Shown here piece by piece: positions 35,101 to 48,483 of a stretch of 64,000 nucleotides of DNA. How positions within the stretch are numbered: the first letter of the stretch is position 1; each line of letters opens with the position of its first letter. Under the pieces are notes generated by a model that ran no database searches, was not told where the DNA came from, and worked only from the letters and a program-made list of their open reading frames with translations. The DNA comes from Emydura subglobosa (lineage: Eukaryota; Chordata; Testudines; Chelidae): positions 54,957,849 to 55,021,848 of the forward strand of contig ML679941.1 in assembly GCA_007922225.1 (NCBI GenBank). Direction: 5' to 3'. The position numbers and the translations under genes are program-made.

Positions 35101-37615
35101 CTTGCAGAGTCCCACTGCTCCTGTCCCAGCCGCCGGAGCCTCCTGCAGCCCCCATTAGCCTGGCCATAGCACTCAGCAACTGTACCCAGCAACAGCACTA
35201 GCACTGAAGTCTTGTACCTGTATAGATCCCCCTTACTGACCACCCCTGAGCAACTCCGCCACCTATCCAGAGTCCCTGCATACAGAGAGAACTAAGAGAT
35301 TTGTATGGGTGCCCATGACTTTTGCTTAGCAGCATACATGTAACTGGGCCAAGCCTCTTTTCTGAGACCCTCTTAGGCTCATATATCTCATCTCTTCCCT
35401 GGGACCCAAACAGACCCTCTCCCCTTTTCTTCTTCCCAACCAACCATTTGCAGACTCAGCACTCACATGACACCAGCAACAACAGTGATCTCTTTTCTGC
35501 TTCTATGCAGAAAACTGCAATTCATACAAACACCTTTTCCCCTTTCTTCAGTTGGAAAGATTTATTTATGGCTCTGCTGTGCGTCCAATATTCAGCAAAA
35601 TTTCCTACTGGAAATCTGTGGGGAATGCTCCTTAAATACCAATGGCATGATATATATAGCCCATTGGTCAGATCTTGCAATGAAATTGTGGGTGTATGGG
35701 GTGGGGGAAGGGGAGGAGAGGAGAGAGAACTATTCTCTACAGAAACATATTCTTTCTTTATTTGAATCCTTCTTTGGTTTCCTTTGGGTCTTTGCTGTGA
35801 AGTTAGTTGATGAGTAAAGATAAATTGTCAACCGGAAATCCAGTTAAAAAAATACAACAAAAGTAGTTTCAGGTACCACCCCCGAAACTATGTCTGTTAC
35901 ACACCTGTTGTAAAGATTCAAACAAACCGGGAAAACTCAAGCTGCTACAGAAAGAAATGTCAAATGCACAAAGTAAATAACCTGAAAAATGAATGCTTCT
36001 CTCTAATGTTAAAGTAATCATGATACATTTAACATCAAACCAAAGCAGTTTTTTTAAATCAATGGTGCTCCTTTAAATTCTTGCATATTGTTTGACATTC
36101 CAGCAGAACAACAAAATCAAGAAATTGGGGAAAATGAGTGAAATTAGGGGCTTGATTTTTGTTGTTTTAAAGGGCGATGTAGGGAGGAGATGTGCATATA
36201 GTAGTAATTATGCTGAAATTCTCAAGCATTAAGTTCCTTCACTACAGCTGGCATTAAAGCCAATGCGGAAAGAGGTTCGCAGTTATAAAAAGTGGGAGGG
36301 AAAAGGCTTGACTATGCCCTGAGTGAAAATCAGGCTTGTTAATGTTCAATTTGATACTGAAACTTTGTCCTTTAAATTTTGGTCTAAAGTGGCTCCTGGC
36401 CTAAAGTGGAAATCTTAAGGTATTTACAAAGTGCTCATCTGCTTTCTTGATATTTTCATTGTGTGTTGTGGTAAAGGTTTAGAGTTGTTTATAAAATGTT
36501 TTTCTTTGCAGAAGAGAATAGCTGCATTTGATGTAGAGGTTAATACCATGTCACTGTAAATTCCCAACACTGTTAAATAGTGAGGATTTCAGTTAATTGC
36601 ATTGTGAAATTGAGGTTAAGTTGGAGCAAGAACAGCAAGACATGGATTTTATTTATAATTTTTGTGCAGCTGACCACTTGCAATCAAATATTACAATAAA
36701 CCTTTCTAAACATTTTTCTGTGACTGTTGCAGTTTCATAAGAATTATGGCAGACATTTGTTGGCAAACAAGCACCCCAAGAGGCAAAATCCTGCACAATT
36801 CTGTAAATAAAATATGCAACTACAAGATATTTTACTCAGTTTCAAAGCATTTACATCTTGTTTCATTGCAGTTGGCACATTTATTTGTTCACTTACCTTT
36901 GCTTTATATTGTTTGATTTGTTTACTCACAGGAATGTGTCTCTTTACAGTCAAGTATGGTGGCCTAAATGGCTAAAATGGCTCTAAACTTTGCAGTAATT
37001 ATGAAATTAATAATCAGCCTCTCTTTAGAAGCAGAAGTAAGTTTTGTGGGGTTTTTAAATTTTATTTAGAAGCTTGTATTGACAGATATACTCTGCTCAT
37101 TTATATCCATATTCTTTGACAAAGGGGGAGATTGGGAATATTGGGAAAAAATGAAGCTTGATTAAGCATTAATATCTTGTTAATACTATGTTGCATTTTA
37201 GTACATGAAACATACTGAAATGTAAGTATTCTGAGTGTGGCAACATCATGCCTTTCATGTTTTTGTCTCATTTAGTATGGTTACGCTTCCATTGCACTAG
37301 GTTACTATTACCTTGTGAGCAAAAGAGGTTTAAATAATTTACCATTGTCAGTATGCTTTTAATAAATAATGTGCACACACCTTGCAGCTGACACTATAAT
37401 ACCCAGCGCTCTTAAATGTTGTTAAAATATATTTAAAAGGAGAAAAATTTGCAGTAGAACAGTCAGAATTGTCCTTTTCAATAAGAGGACCTATCTTTGC
37501 ATACATGCAGAAGAAAGATAATTGGGAATCTTGCAGCCTATATTCATTTTATTTAAAATTCAGTTTCAGTGATTTTTTAAAGTCCAGTGAATTACTTCTT
37601 GTGTTGTCCTGCTGC

Positions 37616-37796
37616 AGAATTAGGTGGACCACAGGCTAAATCTGGACCATCAGATGCTCTTGAATGGACCCCAAAATCTCTTTATTTACTTTTATCATTG
37701 TTGTTGGTTTTTTTATTATTTTCTCTGGAGTCTGGACCTTGACTATACCTTGATCAAGACATTTGGACCTTGACAAAAAATAATTGACTACCCCTG
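37616..37796. mobile_element. hAT-like MITE, copy A
   Basis: The sequence GGACCACAGGCTAAATCTGG through TTTTCTCTGGAGTCTGGACC to ATTGACTACCCCTG matches the element at 63451-63613 in inverted orientation. The end TTGACTACCCCTG is the TIR; the other end is decayed. In RAB3IP intron 1. Confidence 0.7.
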
Positions 37797-39669
37797 TCCT
37801 AATGTTTATCACATGTATTTTCTTTTTAGCTTTTATATTTTTAGCTTTTTTTTTCAAATTGCATGCTACAATAACATTCAAATGTATGACATTTAAAACT
37901 AACTCCATCACAATTTCAGTAAAACCCTTACTGAATAACTCCAATCATATTGCTGTAGTTCATATGTTAATCTTGTTTTCCATAAAAACAAGAACTAGGA
38001 ACAAGGAGAGAGGAAATCTTTCATTAAAATGTCTCTCTGCAAACAAAATATCAAAACATTGCAATCATGCACTTTGGTTTTGTTGTTGGTTACAACGCTT
38101 CTGCTGTTAAGGTGAAAATGAAGGGGCCCCTTCTGTGGAAGTCCATGGCAAAAATTCCACTTATTTCAATAACAGTGGCATCACATTTAAAATCTAGAAA
38201 GTAGTATGAAGTTAAGAGAAATAGTATATTTGGATATCTGTCACATTACTTAAAATAGATGAGCATTCACAGTAAAAATGCATTCAGTTTAGAGAAGGAA
38301 TCTTAAATCTTGGGCAGCTATATGTTAACTGAAAATAAACAAAAAAATCCATTTGTAATAAAATTTCAGTTGATTATATTGAAAAAGTATTGGCTTCCAT
38401 TCTAACAAAAAGTACAATAACCGCCACACTTTAATTAATGTGACAAGTAATATTTTTATGTTTCAGAAAAGCTTCATAAGCGTATAGGTGTCTGACAATG
38501 TCCTAGAATCTTGAATGTTACTTGTAACTATAGTAGATACAACTCTTGCAGATTCAAATGGGATTTTTCAAGTTGTCTTTTTCATGTCTTCTTTCTTTTT
38601 TTACTAAAAGAATTCCATTAATAAGCTTTGTAAATTATTTTATTTTAACCAAAATCTTGTTTTGAAGGGTAAAATACACCCAGAATGTTTCTTCAAAACA
38701 ATGTGAAATATTAAGTGTTCAGATGCACGATATACAAAAATTGAACATGATTATACATGCACTATGTGATACAGGTAACTATCAGAAGAAATGTCATTAC
38801 TGCCCCCAAATTGAAAGTAAATTTTTTTCACTAGTCCTCTGAATAGTGTAATTTTTTCTAAAAGCTTCTGAGTGACATTTCATTGGCTACTGTTATAAAT
38901 CATTCTCAAAGTAAAAATGAAGTATTTTGAAGTTGGAACACAGTTTTTCAAATCTCCCTCTCTTTCCTCACACCTTACCTTCCCAAAATCATTTCTGGGA
39001 AATATTTTGCTACTTATTTTAGGAAAAGTGTTGTGAGAGACTGAGTATTAAGGTAGCCTCTTCAAAAATGTATTGAACTGCTTTGTCTCCAGAGTATGTA
39101 GTAGCCAGGATGTTTTAATATTACAAACAGTTGGGAGATAAAATGTCACAGTAAGTGATCTGGAAAAGTCTGACTTTTTCCTAATCTATTGTGTCGTGGT
39201 ATTTAAATAAAGATTTAAAATATAGCTGCAAACCTTTTTAATTCCAGCAGCAGGAAAGTATAAATATAATCTCATTATTATATTATGGAGTGGCAGTAGC
39301 TAACAAATTGCATAGGGAGACTAAAGTAATGGGAACAGAGAACTGTAATTTGGGATAAAGAGGGTTGATTATAGAGAGGTAAGAAAGCAGTGATCCAATT
39401 TGTGCTGGGACTTCTTCTACTGAATAATTCTTAACCATTTAAAAAATCTGAAGAACTTCCCATGCAGAATTTTAAACTAGATTTGTACAGAGAGCAAGTA
39501 TCAGTTCTGTTGTAGGTATTAAAAAAGACATAATTAGAAAACCAGTAAATTCAGAGCTAAGTTTAAACTTAGAACCCAAGCATTTAACATATAATTAATA
39601 TCACCTTCACAATCTTATTCTCTACCTCATAGTGACACCTTGAGCATTTAAAAAACAACAAAACAAGCA

Positions 39670-39918
39670 GACCTTGTCCGCATGAGAATTGCACCAGTTT
39701 AACTTATATCCACTTTTAAACAGACTTAAACTGTTGCAAACTCCTGTGTGGACATTATTACTTCGGTTAAGCCAAAGAAGAGAGTGCCTGGTTTAAACTG
39801 AAATGAGAATGTCTACAGGAAGGTTTGCACCAGTTTAACTAAACCTGTATAGGTTTTTCAACTAATTAAAAAACCTATATAAATTAAATTGGTGCAACTT
39901 TCTTGTGTAGACAAGGCC
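39670..39918. mobile_element. MITE with long inverted repeats and CCTTGTCTACAC ends
   Basis: The left end GACCTTGTCCGCATGAGAAT, then TGCACCAGTTTAACTTATAT, pairs with the right end, whose inverse reads GGCCTTGTCTACACAAGAAA and then TGCACCAATTTAATTTATAT. The arms are about 50 bp. The target duplication is not clear. In RAB3IP intron 1. Confidence 0.75.
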
Positions 39919-41146
39919 TGAGATGTTATATTGACCTATGTTATGGACAGTCAGTGAACACAAAATCTTGAAGACCTTAATTGTATAGTACTTGCGCTTA
40001 ATTAGGCCACCTTTATGACTTTCACAGTCTACAGAAAAGACAAATTCTTGATTAGCCCAGTAGAATACTGAAGACAGTCATTCTCCAGTCTTTCTTTGTG
40101 ATAGAGACAAAAAGCATGTTCAATTACTGATTGTGTAAAATACTGTTTCAAGCTTTACTTGTTTAGTTTACTGAAAAGAGCATGCCTGTCTACTGTAGGG
40201 CTAATTTCAGTCATGTTGAAAACTAGTTTTAGTGCAGGATCCTCTGGCAGAAATAAGTTCTACAAATTAGCTCTCTGAGACGTTATTACTTATGTGAAAG
40301 AAGAACCGTGTGGCAATAATTGTACAGTGCTTTTAAACATACACATTGGTTTGTTTTTGAAAATGCTAACTAGAGTTGACTTTCCCTTATCAAAAAGCAT
40401 ATGGAAATGGTAATATTTTCTTCTTTACTATATTTCTTTCAATGAAATAGGTAACAGCACAGTGTATGGTTTTTGCTGTTCTGTGGGTGTTCCTGAGTGT
40501 TGCAGCTGAAAGCTGGAATTTTTGATACATGGAATGAAGAGTGAGAATTGTGACTGTAGGGTCTTTAGGCAAGTTGTTAGTCAGACAGATCACTTCTGAC
40601 TGGCTGCAAGGACTTGTGATGACAAAATTCTGAGGGATCAGGGCAAAGCTCCAAAGTCAGTGCTCGAAATTTTAAAATAAAATGACTTTTTTTGGTTCCA
40701 ATTGATGATATGGCATGATTAAACAATTGCTTCGTGTGGAGCCATCCATGTTTTGGACACTTGCTGCTTTGACTCAGTCTAGCAGTTGAGCTGCTTCTAA
40801 TTCACATTGTTTATATAAAATATAAATAAGTTAAACATGCTGGCTTGTTTTGACCATTTTTGCCATTGAGATTATTCACAGCTTTAGAATAAGCTGTTAG
40901 AAAACATTTAGCAGTTTATTAAACTGCCCTTCCTTGTCGTACTGATATCTAACATTAACATAGGAGTGTAACAGTGCAAAGTAAGAAAAATCCTTATAGG
41001 AACTGGTCATATTCCAGAGTTCTAAATTTGTGTGGGAATAGCATTGGGGAAAAAGAAATTAATAGGCACAGAAGTCTGACCATTTCTATCTCTTATATTT
41101 GCTTATTAGGTGAAAGAATATGAGGTAAACTATTTCTAAAACTTGA

Positions 41147-41220
41147 GACAGTGTGGCTGAGTGGATGAGATTTGGGCTTTATTTCAGTCTGTGTCAAGAG
41201 TGATCTATGCAACCTCTTAT
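41147..41220. repeat. Possible tRNA-derived SINE start cut by Harbinger copy 2
   Basis: ACAGTGTGGCTGAGTGGATG resembles the box-A side of a tRNA-derived SINE (MIR-like). The similarity stops at the Harbinger left end. Too short to classify and not a tRNA gene (no cloverleaf). Confidence 0.3.
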
Positions 41221-41449
41221 GGTATGTCTACAACTGCAACATAAGCCCAGGATTAGTGGATTCGAGTCAGCTGACCCAGTGTACACTGTTTCTTAACCTT
41301 ATATAAAGACTTTTTAAATCCATGCTTGAACCTTGGGCTCTGGCATCCAGACTGCAGTGCACAGACCCAGGTTGAAGTAACCATATCCCAGAATCCTTAG
41401 TACCCCCCCTGAAATGTGGCCACTCTAGTCCTAGAACCATGATGTGGTG

Positions 41450-42900
41450 TAGGAAAGCTTTACTCTCCACTCTGCATGTTACAGAAAGTTTGAACAGCTC
41501 ATCAGCACAGCCTGCTGAACAGTCATTTTGGTCTGTGCATTCCCAGCTACTACGGCCAGCAACATGGAGGGGAGGTACCTTTTGACACACTTTTTTTGCT
41601 TTCACGCCTGTGTCAGGAAACTGGCAGAGCATCTGGGAGGCACAGGTGGACATTTCAGCGGTGTGTTTTGTCCCACCAAAGGTACCTGATGGATTTCCTG
41701 ATGGAGCTGCAGTAGGAGGGGAAGGAGGCAGAGGAGGAGGACTCCCCTGGCATCAGAGACTCTCACTGGCACATGCTGCTTAGTATAATTGACATAACTG
41801 GTGATGCCCCCTATGTAGATTGGTGTTTCTGGCATAGGGCCACAAGCACTGACTGGTGGGACCAAATTGTCATGCAGACCTGGGATGACCATCAGTGGGT
41901 CCAGAACTTTCTCATGAAGAAAGCTACATGTCTGGAGCTTTGTGAGCAGCTTGCCCCCACCCGCCAGTGTAAAGAGTCATAGCTGAGGTCACCCTTGCTA
42001 TTCCAGAGGTGTGTTGCTATAATTGTCTGGAAGTTGGTTACTCCAGACAGTTACAGGTCCGTTGCCAACCAGTTTGGGGTTGGAAAGTCAACTCTGGGTA
42101 AAGTGGTGGCAGAGATAACTGAAGCAATCAGGCATGTAGTTTACCACAAGATGGCTGGCGTAAAAGATATTCCGAAGGTAATTGCTGACTTTGAGAGAAT
42201 GGGGTTTCGAAACTGTGCTGCGGCCATTGATGAGACTCGTGCCCATAGTTTGTCCTCCTCAAGGAGCATGTGAGCATGTAAACTGCAAAGGGTACTACTC
42301 TATTGCTATGCAGGCACTAGTGGACCACAGAGGCAGATTTATGAATGTCAATTTGGGCTGGACAGGAAAAGTTAACAATGCCAGAGTTCTTCACTGCTTG
42401 TGATTCTATATTCATGGATGGGCTGGGACACTATTCCCATCAAATGACATTGACATAAATGGTATTACTGTTCCCACTGGTGTTCTGTATTCACTAGTTC
42501 CTATGTACCACCTTTTGTTTTGACTTTATGAAACCATCCCCAGATTTCAGAGGCCCTGCCCCACCCCGGTCCCCAAAGGTTTAATTACACTATCAAGTGT
42601 AGAATGGTTGTTGAATGTGCTTTGACAGATTGAAATCAAGTTGAAGGTGTCTACAAACCCAATTGAATGCTGTCCGCATTACTGTGGCTTACTGTGCTCT
42701 TCACAAACTTTGTGAAGCCAAAGGTGAGTTGTTTCCCCCTGAATTAATATGACAGTGAGGGAATGCTGGATCAGTACCCTCAGCCAGAAAATTCAGCTAC
42801 TGCTGAGGGACCTGGCTGTATCCAGGAAGCAGAAATCAGGGATGCTTTGTGTTCTCACAATATGGACTTGCTTGGCCCAATGGAAAAGGAGGAATAGTAC
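41450..42900 (+). pseudogene. Harbinger copy 2 transposase remnant
   Basis: Pieces: KKATCLELCEQLAPTRQCKE (about 41917-41979), then AIIVWKLVTPDSYRSVANQF and GVGKSTLGKVVAEITEAIRH (42013-42130), the helix-turn-helix region typical of HARBI1-like transposases. RNCAAAIDET at about 42210-42239 is the motif preceding the first catalytic aspartate region. Stops and frameshifts break the gene. The same pieces occur on the minus strand in copy 1. Confidence 0.87.
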
Positions 42901-43340
42901 CTGTATGAATGTGCTTGTAGGGGAAAACTGGCTCATTTATTTTTGGGGGGGAAAGGGGGAGGAGGGAGGGCGGGCACTGGTTGGAAGGATGTTTAGCTTG
43001 ATTGCTATGTGGTGCAAGTCTGAATGACATGATGAACAATGAATTTGGTTCTGGGGGGGAGACAATAGCTGTACAGCTGAAATTTATTGAAATGTGAATT
43101 GCTGAAGCTAGCTACATAAAGGAGTACCATTTGCTTACTAATGCTTAAGTGCTCCTGAACATGTTTTTAGTTTTATTATCTCAAATCTTGATTCCATGAT
43201 GTGATGCAGTGATAGTAATATACTTTCTTGACAACTTAACATGCTTTATTTGTAACAATGTGTTAAAAACAGTAAACCACTCACACAGTGGTGAGCAGGT
43301 CAGCTGCCATTGCAAAATCTCTGTCTCTCTCTCACATTTA

Positions 43341-43377
43341 CACACCACACCACACCACACCACACACCACACACACA
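43341..43377 (+). repeat. (CACAC)n microsatellite
   Basis: CACACCACACCACACCACAC continuing into CACACACAC: a pentamer repeat with CA steps, inside Harbinger copy 2. Confidence 0.9.
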
Positions 43378-43499
43378 AAAGGGCATAGTGAATACTAGAC
43401 AAAGGTCCCCTACCGCTAATCTCTCCTGGTCCCACATTCTCCTTTCCGTTCTTTACTTATTTTTCCCTCATTTGGTGGCAAAGGGCTGGTGGGAGGGGT

Positions 43500-45950
43500 G
43501 GAGGCTTTCACTGAAGAAGGAAAGCTGCATGGTGTTTAGTTGCCCTGCCTAACTGCTCATGAGTGCTGAATGCATGGGCTGCTCCGACATGGAGTTGTCT
43601 AAGCAGCTGCTGGATTGAGGGCATGTTGCAGGGTGATCATGCCATGGTTTGTGGGAGGCAACAGAAGCTGGTGCTCTTGCAGCCATTATTGGCAGGAGTT
43701 GCTGAAGCAGTTCTCCCTGTTGAGCTCTCTCTTTTTCCCTTAGCCGCTGTTTCTATTTCAGGAATTGCTTTGCAAGTGCCAACTCCCTCATTGAAACGCT
43801 GTCCTTCACCTGGGTGGTGAGCCTCAGCCTCTCCACCTGCCTGTCAGCATGCCATTGTTCCAGTCTTTTGTCCCCCTTCTTCCAGTACTGGACCTGATGG
43901 TCTGTGCTCTCAAAAGCATTGACCATAACTTCATCACAGAAATGTTTCCTCTTGGAACAGTCTGTGACGTTACATTGGGCCAGGCATGGAGGTTCTGAAG
44001 AACAACAAGCAATATAGGTTGAGGGTCCTGAAATAGGACAAGAAACTGTAAGTAGCTCAGTGGAGCAGGACAGAATTAATTATTGTGGAATCTCCAGGAC
44101 ATAAAATGTAACGGTTCTAAAGTGAACCAACACATATTGTGAAAGGGATGCTTCCGGCCTCACTCAGGACACAGCCTTGTTAATTGCAGTTACTCAAGCG
44201 TAGATACAATGGTAATTTTAAAATGACAATCTTTATTCTGTTTCATAAACATTTCATAACTAATTACCACATGGAGGATGCGGCGGGAGAGTATCAAGCC
44301 TGTGCTGCAAAAGGCTTTTTCTCTCATTTCAGACCTTTCATATTTTGGAAGACATAACTGTTCTTATGGTGCCCTATTGGCAGAGGGAGATGTTATTCCA
44401 AGCTGCTAGAGGGAAACCTGCTGTGTATGCAGCTGAAGTATTGAAATAAAAAGTGACCAAATAGCACATTTGTGAGTGGAGAGGACTAGTCAGCTATATG
44501 GGGGCCCTGAAAAGTACATACTTTGTGACTCTCTGGAGTTCCCGCTTCAGGAAAAGTTTGCAGCTAATCAGCAGCCAGGATTGGCTCAGAAGCCATGAGG
44601 GAATTAACATGATGCTGTGTTAGCTCATGCATGGCTTTTCCTGTTGTTGCTGCACACAGACATGCTGAAATCTGCAACTTTGCTCCACCCCGCACCCAGC
44701 ACAGTTCTGTGAAAACACTGACACCACACTCGTACTTTGGAGAAATGATTTTGTGACCTGCAGACTGCGTGGATTACCTCTAACTGAAATGGATTAGATT
44801 TGGAAATAGAATACTGTTTCCCTAACACAGGTGCTCAGTTCGCTGATTACAAGTGGCTGCATAGACCCAGGAGGAGTGCTTGCAGAGCAGCAAATTTCTA
44901 GATAATGAAAGGAAAACACGAATGACCCTAGCAAACCTCTGTGATTGAACAGTTAAAATAACCGTTACAAGTGTTTATGAATGTTTGAAATTCCAAGTCA
45001 CCATTCTGAACTCCACGTGGTGGGAGGGGGGCAGAGGGAAGGAGGACATCTAGGTGCTGTGATACAACCTGCCATTAGTGGCCAACTGCTGGTAGCCAGA
45101 GCCTTACCATTTTTGCTTGGTTTCTTACAGCAAAAATCCCTCCCATTGTTGTGACAATAAACTTTTAATTTGAGTCATACCCTTACCAGGCTCTGGGGCG
45201 GTTCTGTCTCCGCTGGGTTTGCTGCAGGCTTGGCAGTGGGCTGTTTCTCTGAGGTGGAGTGGGAGAAGGGGATCAAACAGCTCTTTCAAGTAGGAACTGA
45301 GAATGTGCTGTTGATCCTGCTCCACAGCCTGCTCTGGGACTGGTTTCGTTAAAAGAGTCACTGTATGCTCCTGACTGCGGGCCTGCCGCTAGCTTCCACC
45401 ACTCCCAGTGCTGGATTCAGGGGCCAGCCGGGCAGCATCCTGGCTGAGCCAAGTCATCATGAAACATGGTTGGCTCCCTGCTGGGCGCAGGGCCCAGGAC
45501 CCCGGTCAAAGTAGTCATAAAATGGGCGTGTTGTCGGTGAGTTACCTGAGGTGTGGTTCTTATCCTTGGTCTTATGATACTCACTCTTCAGCCTCTTAAT
45601 ATACTCCCTACGGTGATCATTTGTCCAGAAAATCTGCTGAGCTGGCAGCTTTTTAGCTATCTCCTGGTTTGTGTGGTAGCGGTTCCTTCAAATTAAAGTT
45701 TTTCATACTTGATGAAGTGGGAGTCACAGAATAAGGGGATTCATGTGCAGAGGAACTGGCAGGATTGTTGCTCCCATTTTGCTTCCTAGGCCAGGTTCTT
45801 CGGCACTTGTCTGCCAGGTGAGAGGCATTCTCCCAGCTATTGCTGGGCAGGCAAAATGTAAGTCATTCAAGCAATCATCCTCCCTTTCAGTCATACAGAA
45901 GACTTTGCCTCCCTGATTTTCCTGCTTATTAAAGAAATTGGGTTGCAAAG
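43500..45950 (-). pseudogene. Harbinger copy 2 MYB/SANT-like protein remnant
   Basis: Minus-strand translation at about 45680-45480 shows the trihelix/SANT pattern: YHTNQEIAKKLPAQQIFW, then RREYIKRLKSEYHKTKDKNH and RPFYDYFDR. A second piece is at 45361-45125 (EQDQQHILSSYLKELFDPLL), and a third at about 43990-43540 (CSKRKHFCDEVMVNAFEST, then a charged helix). Stops interrupt the frame. The protein would bind the transposon ends and help the transposase enter the nucleus, as known for Harbinger. Confidence 0.7.
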
Positions 45951-46140
45951 GAAAAGTGAGGAGGCAGAGAGTGAGAATGTGATTGTGGAAAGTTTAGATT
46001 TGTTTATTTGGGGAAGGGGGAACTGAGCTATGAAATGGTGGGTAGGAGGAATTGAATTGACTTATGAGGGTGGGAGGCAGTAGCTTTGGGCATGATGATG
46101 TGGGCATTTTTCAACTGGTCAGTAAACGCTTTTGTGTAGA

Positions 46141-48207
46141 CATTGGTGCAGTTTTTCAGTCCCTATATGTTTGAGTTTTTTAAACTTTAAAAAAAAAAAC
46201 ACTTTGTCTAGTAATTGCAGTAGAGAAGCTGAAAACATACTGTTGAAGTTTAACCTTGAAGAAATGGTCTGTACTTTGGTCAGTCTGCTCCTCCCCCCAT
46301 CTTTTCATTTGTTAATTCAACAGGCTTTAGTCTTAAAGCACATTATTGGAATATTTGATAGTTAAGCACAGGGATAGAAAAAATAAGATTCTCTTGCCAA
46401 AGAAATTGCTTAAATGGGAACTTAAATTTAAGATGCTCATGTTTGTGTTCTAGTAGAGAAGCTGTAGATTTAGAGCTTACTCTGCTCACAAAAGAAACAC
46501 TATGCAAGTGGAGTGGATACTACTGTTGTAGGTAGTTCTAAATAACACATTTCTGCATAAAACATAGGGATACAAAGAGGTCCCTTTTAAACCACACAAA
46601 GTCCTTAGTGTACGTTGTGTCTGGGGTTTCCTGCCAAAGCTTTCTGTAGAGTAGCAAGGGCATACTTACCACAGAGAATTCATTGTGTTCAGGTACAGGA
46701 ACATTTTATTTTATTTATTTGTTTATTTTGGAAAACTTACCAGGCAATGTATTTAAATAGCTAGTAACATTAGGAAATAATTATTGATGTACATGTATCC
46801 AGCATGAATACAGTACTGAAGGTAGAAAATAGTTTATTTTGAATGAAGTTTTAGGTTTTTCTGTGGCATGTGATACTCCCCTTTTTTAAGCCCTATTTTT
46901 ATTAAATGGACCAAAAAGTGATGTGGTAACTAAATTACTTCAAACACAAATTGCTGATTTTCACCCTGGACAATGTCCCTATATTGCAATAGGTATTTTA
47001 AAAAATTCATGAACTGGCACAAATGTAACAGTAAGCATATCACATGATCTCTTGAGTGTTGTAAACCTCATTCCTCTGTACCTCCTCTTTTGCACCACCC
47101 TTTGTCATCACTTGTGGTGCTGTGTCTTTTAAATTGTAAGCTCAGGGCAGATTTTTGTCTGTAAAATGCCATACATGTCTGTTGTTTAAATGCGTTAATT
47201 CTTTTCCATGGTACTATGCAGCTACCATGAAGAGACTTACTTTATATTTATTTTGCATTTATTTATACTTATAAACCAGGGAAAAACCAGTTTGCATTGC
47301 CACCACTTTCAGAGCTGATCACTTAAGTACTTGGTACATAGTTTTCCCCCCAAGTCTCCAAATTACCTGAAATGTATAACCCTGACTTTTACAAAAGTTT
47401 TGGATGCCCAGTGAAATTTCTGTAAAATTGGGATTTACCAGGGTGTAAATGGCACATAGTCTCCCTGACTTTTTTATATTGAAAAAGAGATTGTGTTAGA
47501 ACCTTTTAAATTGAAAATAGTGAATTTACACCTTGCGTTGAGTGTGAAGAAAATGCAGAGATTTATGCATGGCAGTTTTATTAGCATTTAACTACTTCAT
47601 AGTATTACAATTTTGTATGTCTTTGGTTTGATACGATACACTAAAGATACAAATTTAAGGGCTATTTGTCTGAGTAGTCCCACTGACTATTTTTGCCACT
47701 TGAGTGAGCTGTTGCAGGGACAGGACTATAGTTTACCAAATCATGGAACTTAGTTTGATGGACTTATTTATAGATACACTGATTGGAAAAACCTCAAATA
47801 CTGGAATGTGGGCTTTCTTATGTACCTTTCCAGGACTCTCTTTTATTATGATCAAAAGTAGAGTACTGGTCTAGGATAGAAGAGAGTTTTTACCTAAAAC
47901 TTCCATTTTTCTCCTGTAACTTCTGTTCCCTTCTCCATTAAACACAACCATGTAACTTTACAAGACACTGGTAATCTAGTGCAAGCTGGCTGTGTTGTAG
48001 AAAATAGAACACACATTCATCACAATACACTCAGTTTCCATTAATCTGGTAAGCAGACATCTAAAACTTACTCCTAAACTTTTTGCTTCATCAGCTATGC
48101 TGTCTAGTGTTTGAGTAGAATGGATTGCTAGTATTTTAAGTTAATAATGTAATATATATAAATGTATTCTTTACTAATCATTCTAATAATTTGCTTATTT
48201 AATTCAG
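46141..48207 (+). other. RAB3IP intron 1, right part
   Basis: AT-rich unique-looking intron leading to the exon 2 acceptor. No repeat or gene was recognised. Confidence 0.7.
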
Positions 48208-48483
48208 GGTATCATATGATGAGGCTTTTATTATGGCCAGTGACCCATTGGAAGGCTTTCATGAAGTGAACCTAGCTTCACCCACTACACCAGATCTTCT
48301 TGGAGTGTCTGAGCCAGGGACTCAGGCACCAACTACCTCACCTAGTGTAATCTACCGGCCACATCCTTCTGCTGTGTGCTCCACACCTATTCAACCCAAT
48401 GCATTAAATGTTTCTGACCTTCCCACACAACCTGTTTATTCATCTCCAAGGCACCTAAATTGTGGGGAAACATCAGGCATCAG
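48208..48483 (+). CDS. RAB3IP: RAB3IP exon 2, first coding exon
   Basis: Acceptor AATTCAG opens at 48208 and donor ATCAG|GTAGGT closes at 48483. The start codon at 48233 has A at -3 and G at +4, a good Kozak context. The exon encodes residues 1-83 plus two bases, a proline- and serine-rich N-terminus without a folded domain that I recognise. Two upstream ATGs (48216, 48219) lie out of frame in the 25-base leader portion. Confidence 0.95.

Larger units (their letters stand above)
35100..41146 (+). other. RAB3IP intron 1, left part
   Basis: AT-rich, with the two MITEs at 37616 and 39670 and no coding or RNA feature recognised. Frames up to 147 codons at 35322-35817 lack domains or splice support. 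Confidence 0.7.
41221..46140. mobile_element. Harbinger (PIF) transposon copy 2
   Basis: Left end GGTATGTCTACAACTGCAAC, then about 220 bp matching the left end of copy 1 (both include AATGTGGCCACTCTAG). The transposase remnant runs on the plus strand (41450-42900) and the MYB/SANT-like gene on the minus strand (45680-43500), again convergent. The right end is unsettled: GTGTAGACATTGG at 46133-46145 is the best candidate but its inner sequence does not match the left TIR. It lies wholly inside RAB3IP intron 1. Confidence 0.75.

Noticed and set aside
35322..35817. 147- and 116-codon frames in RAB3IP intron 1
   Set aside because: They overlap in different frames on the same strand, lack domains or signal features, and fall in unremarkable intron.
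41147..41220. Possible tRNA gene
   Set aside because: Only a box-A-like stretch; no anticodon arm or T-loop pairing. More likely a SINE remnant.
43310..43380. CRISPR-like short repeats
   Set aside because: A simple CACAC microsatellite without spacers, in a vertebrate genome.
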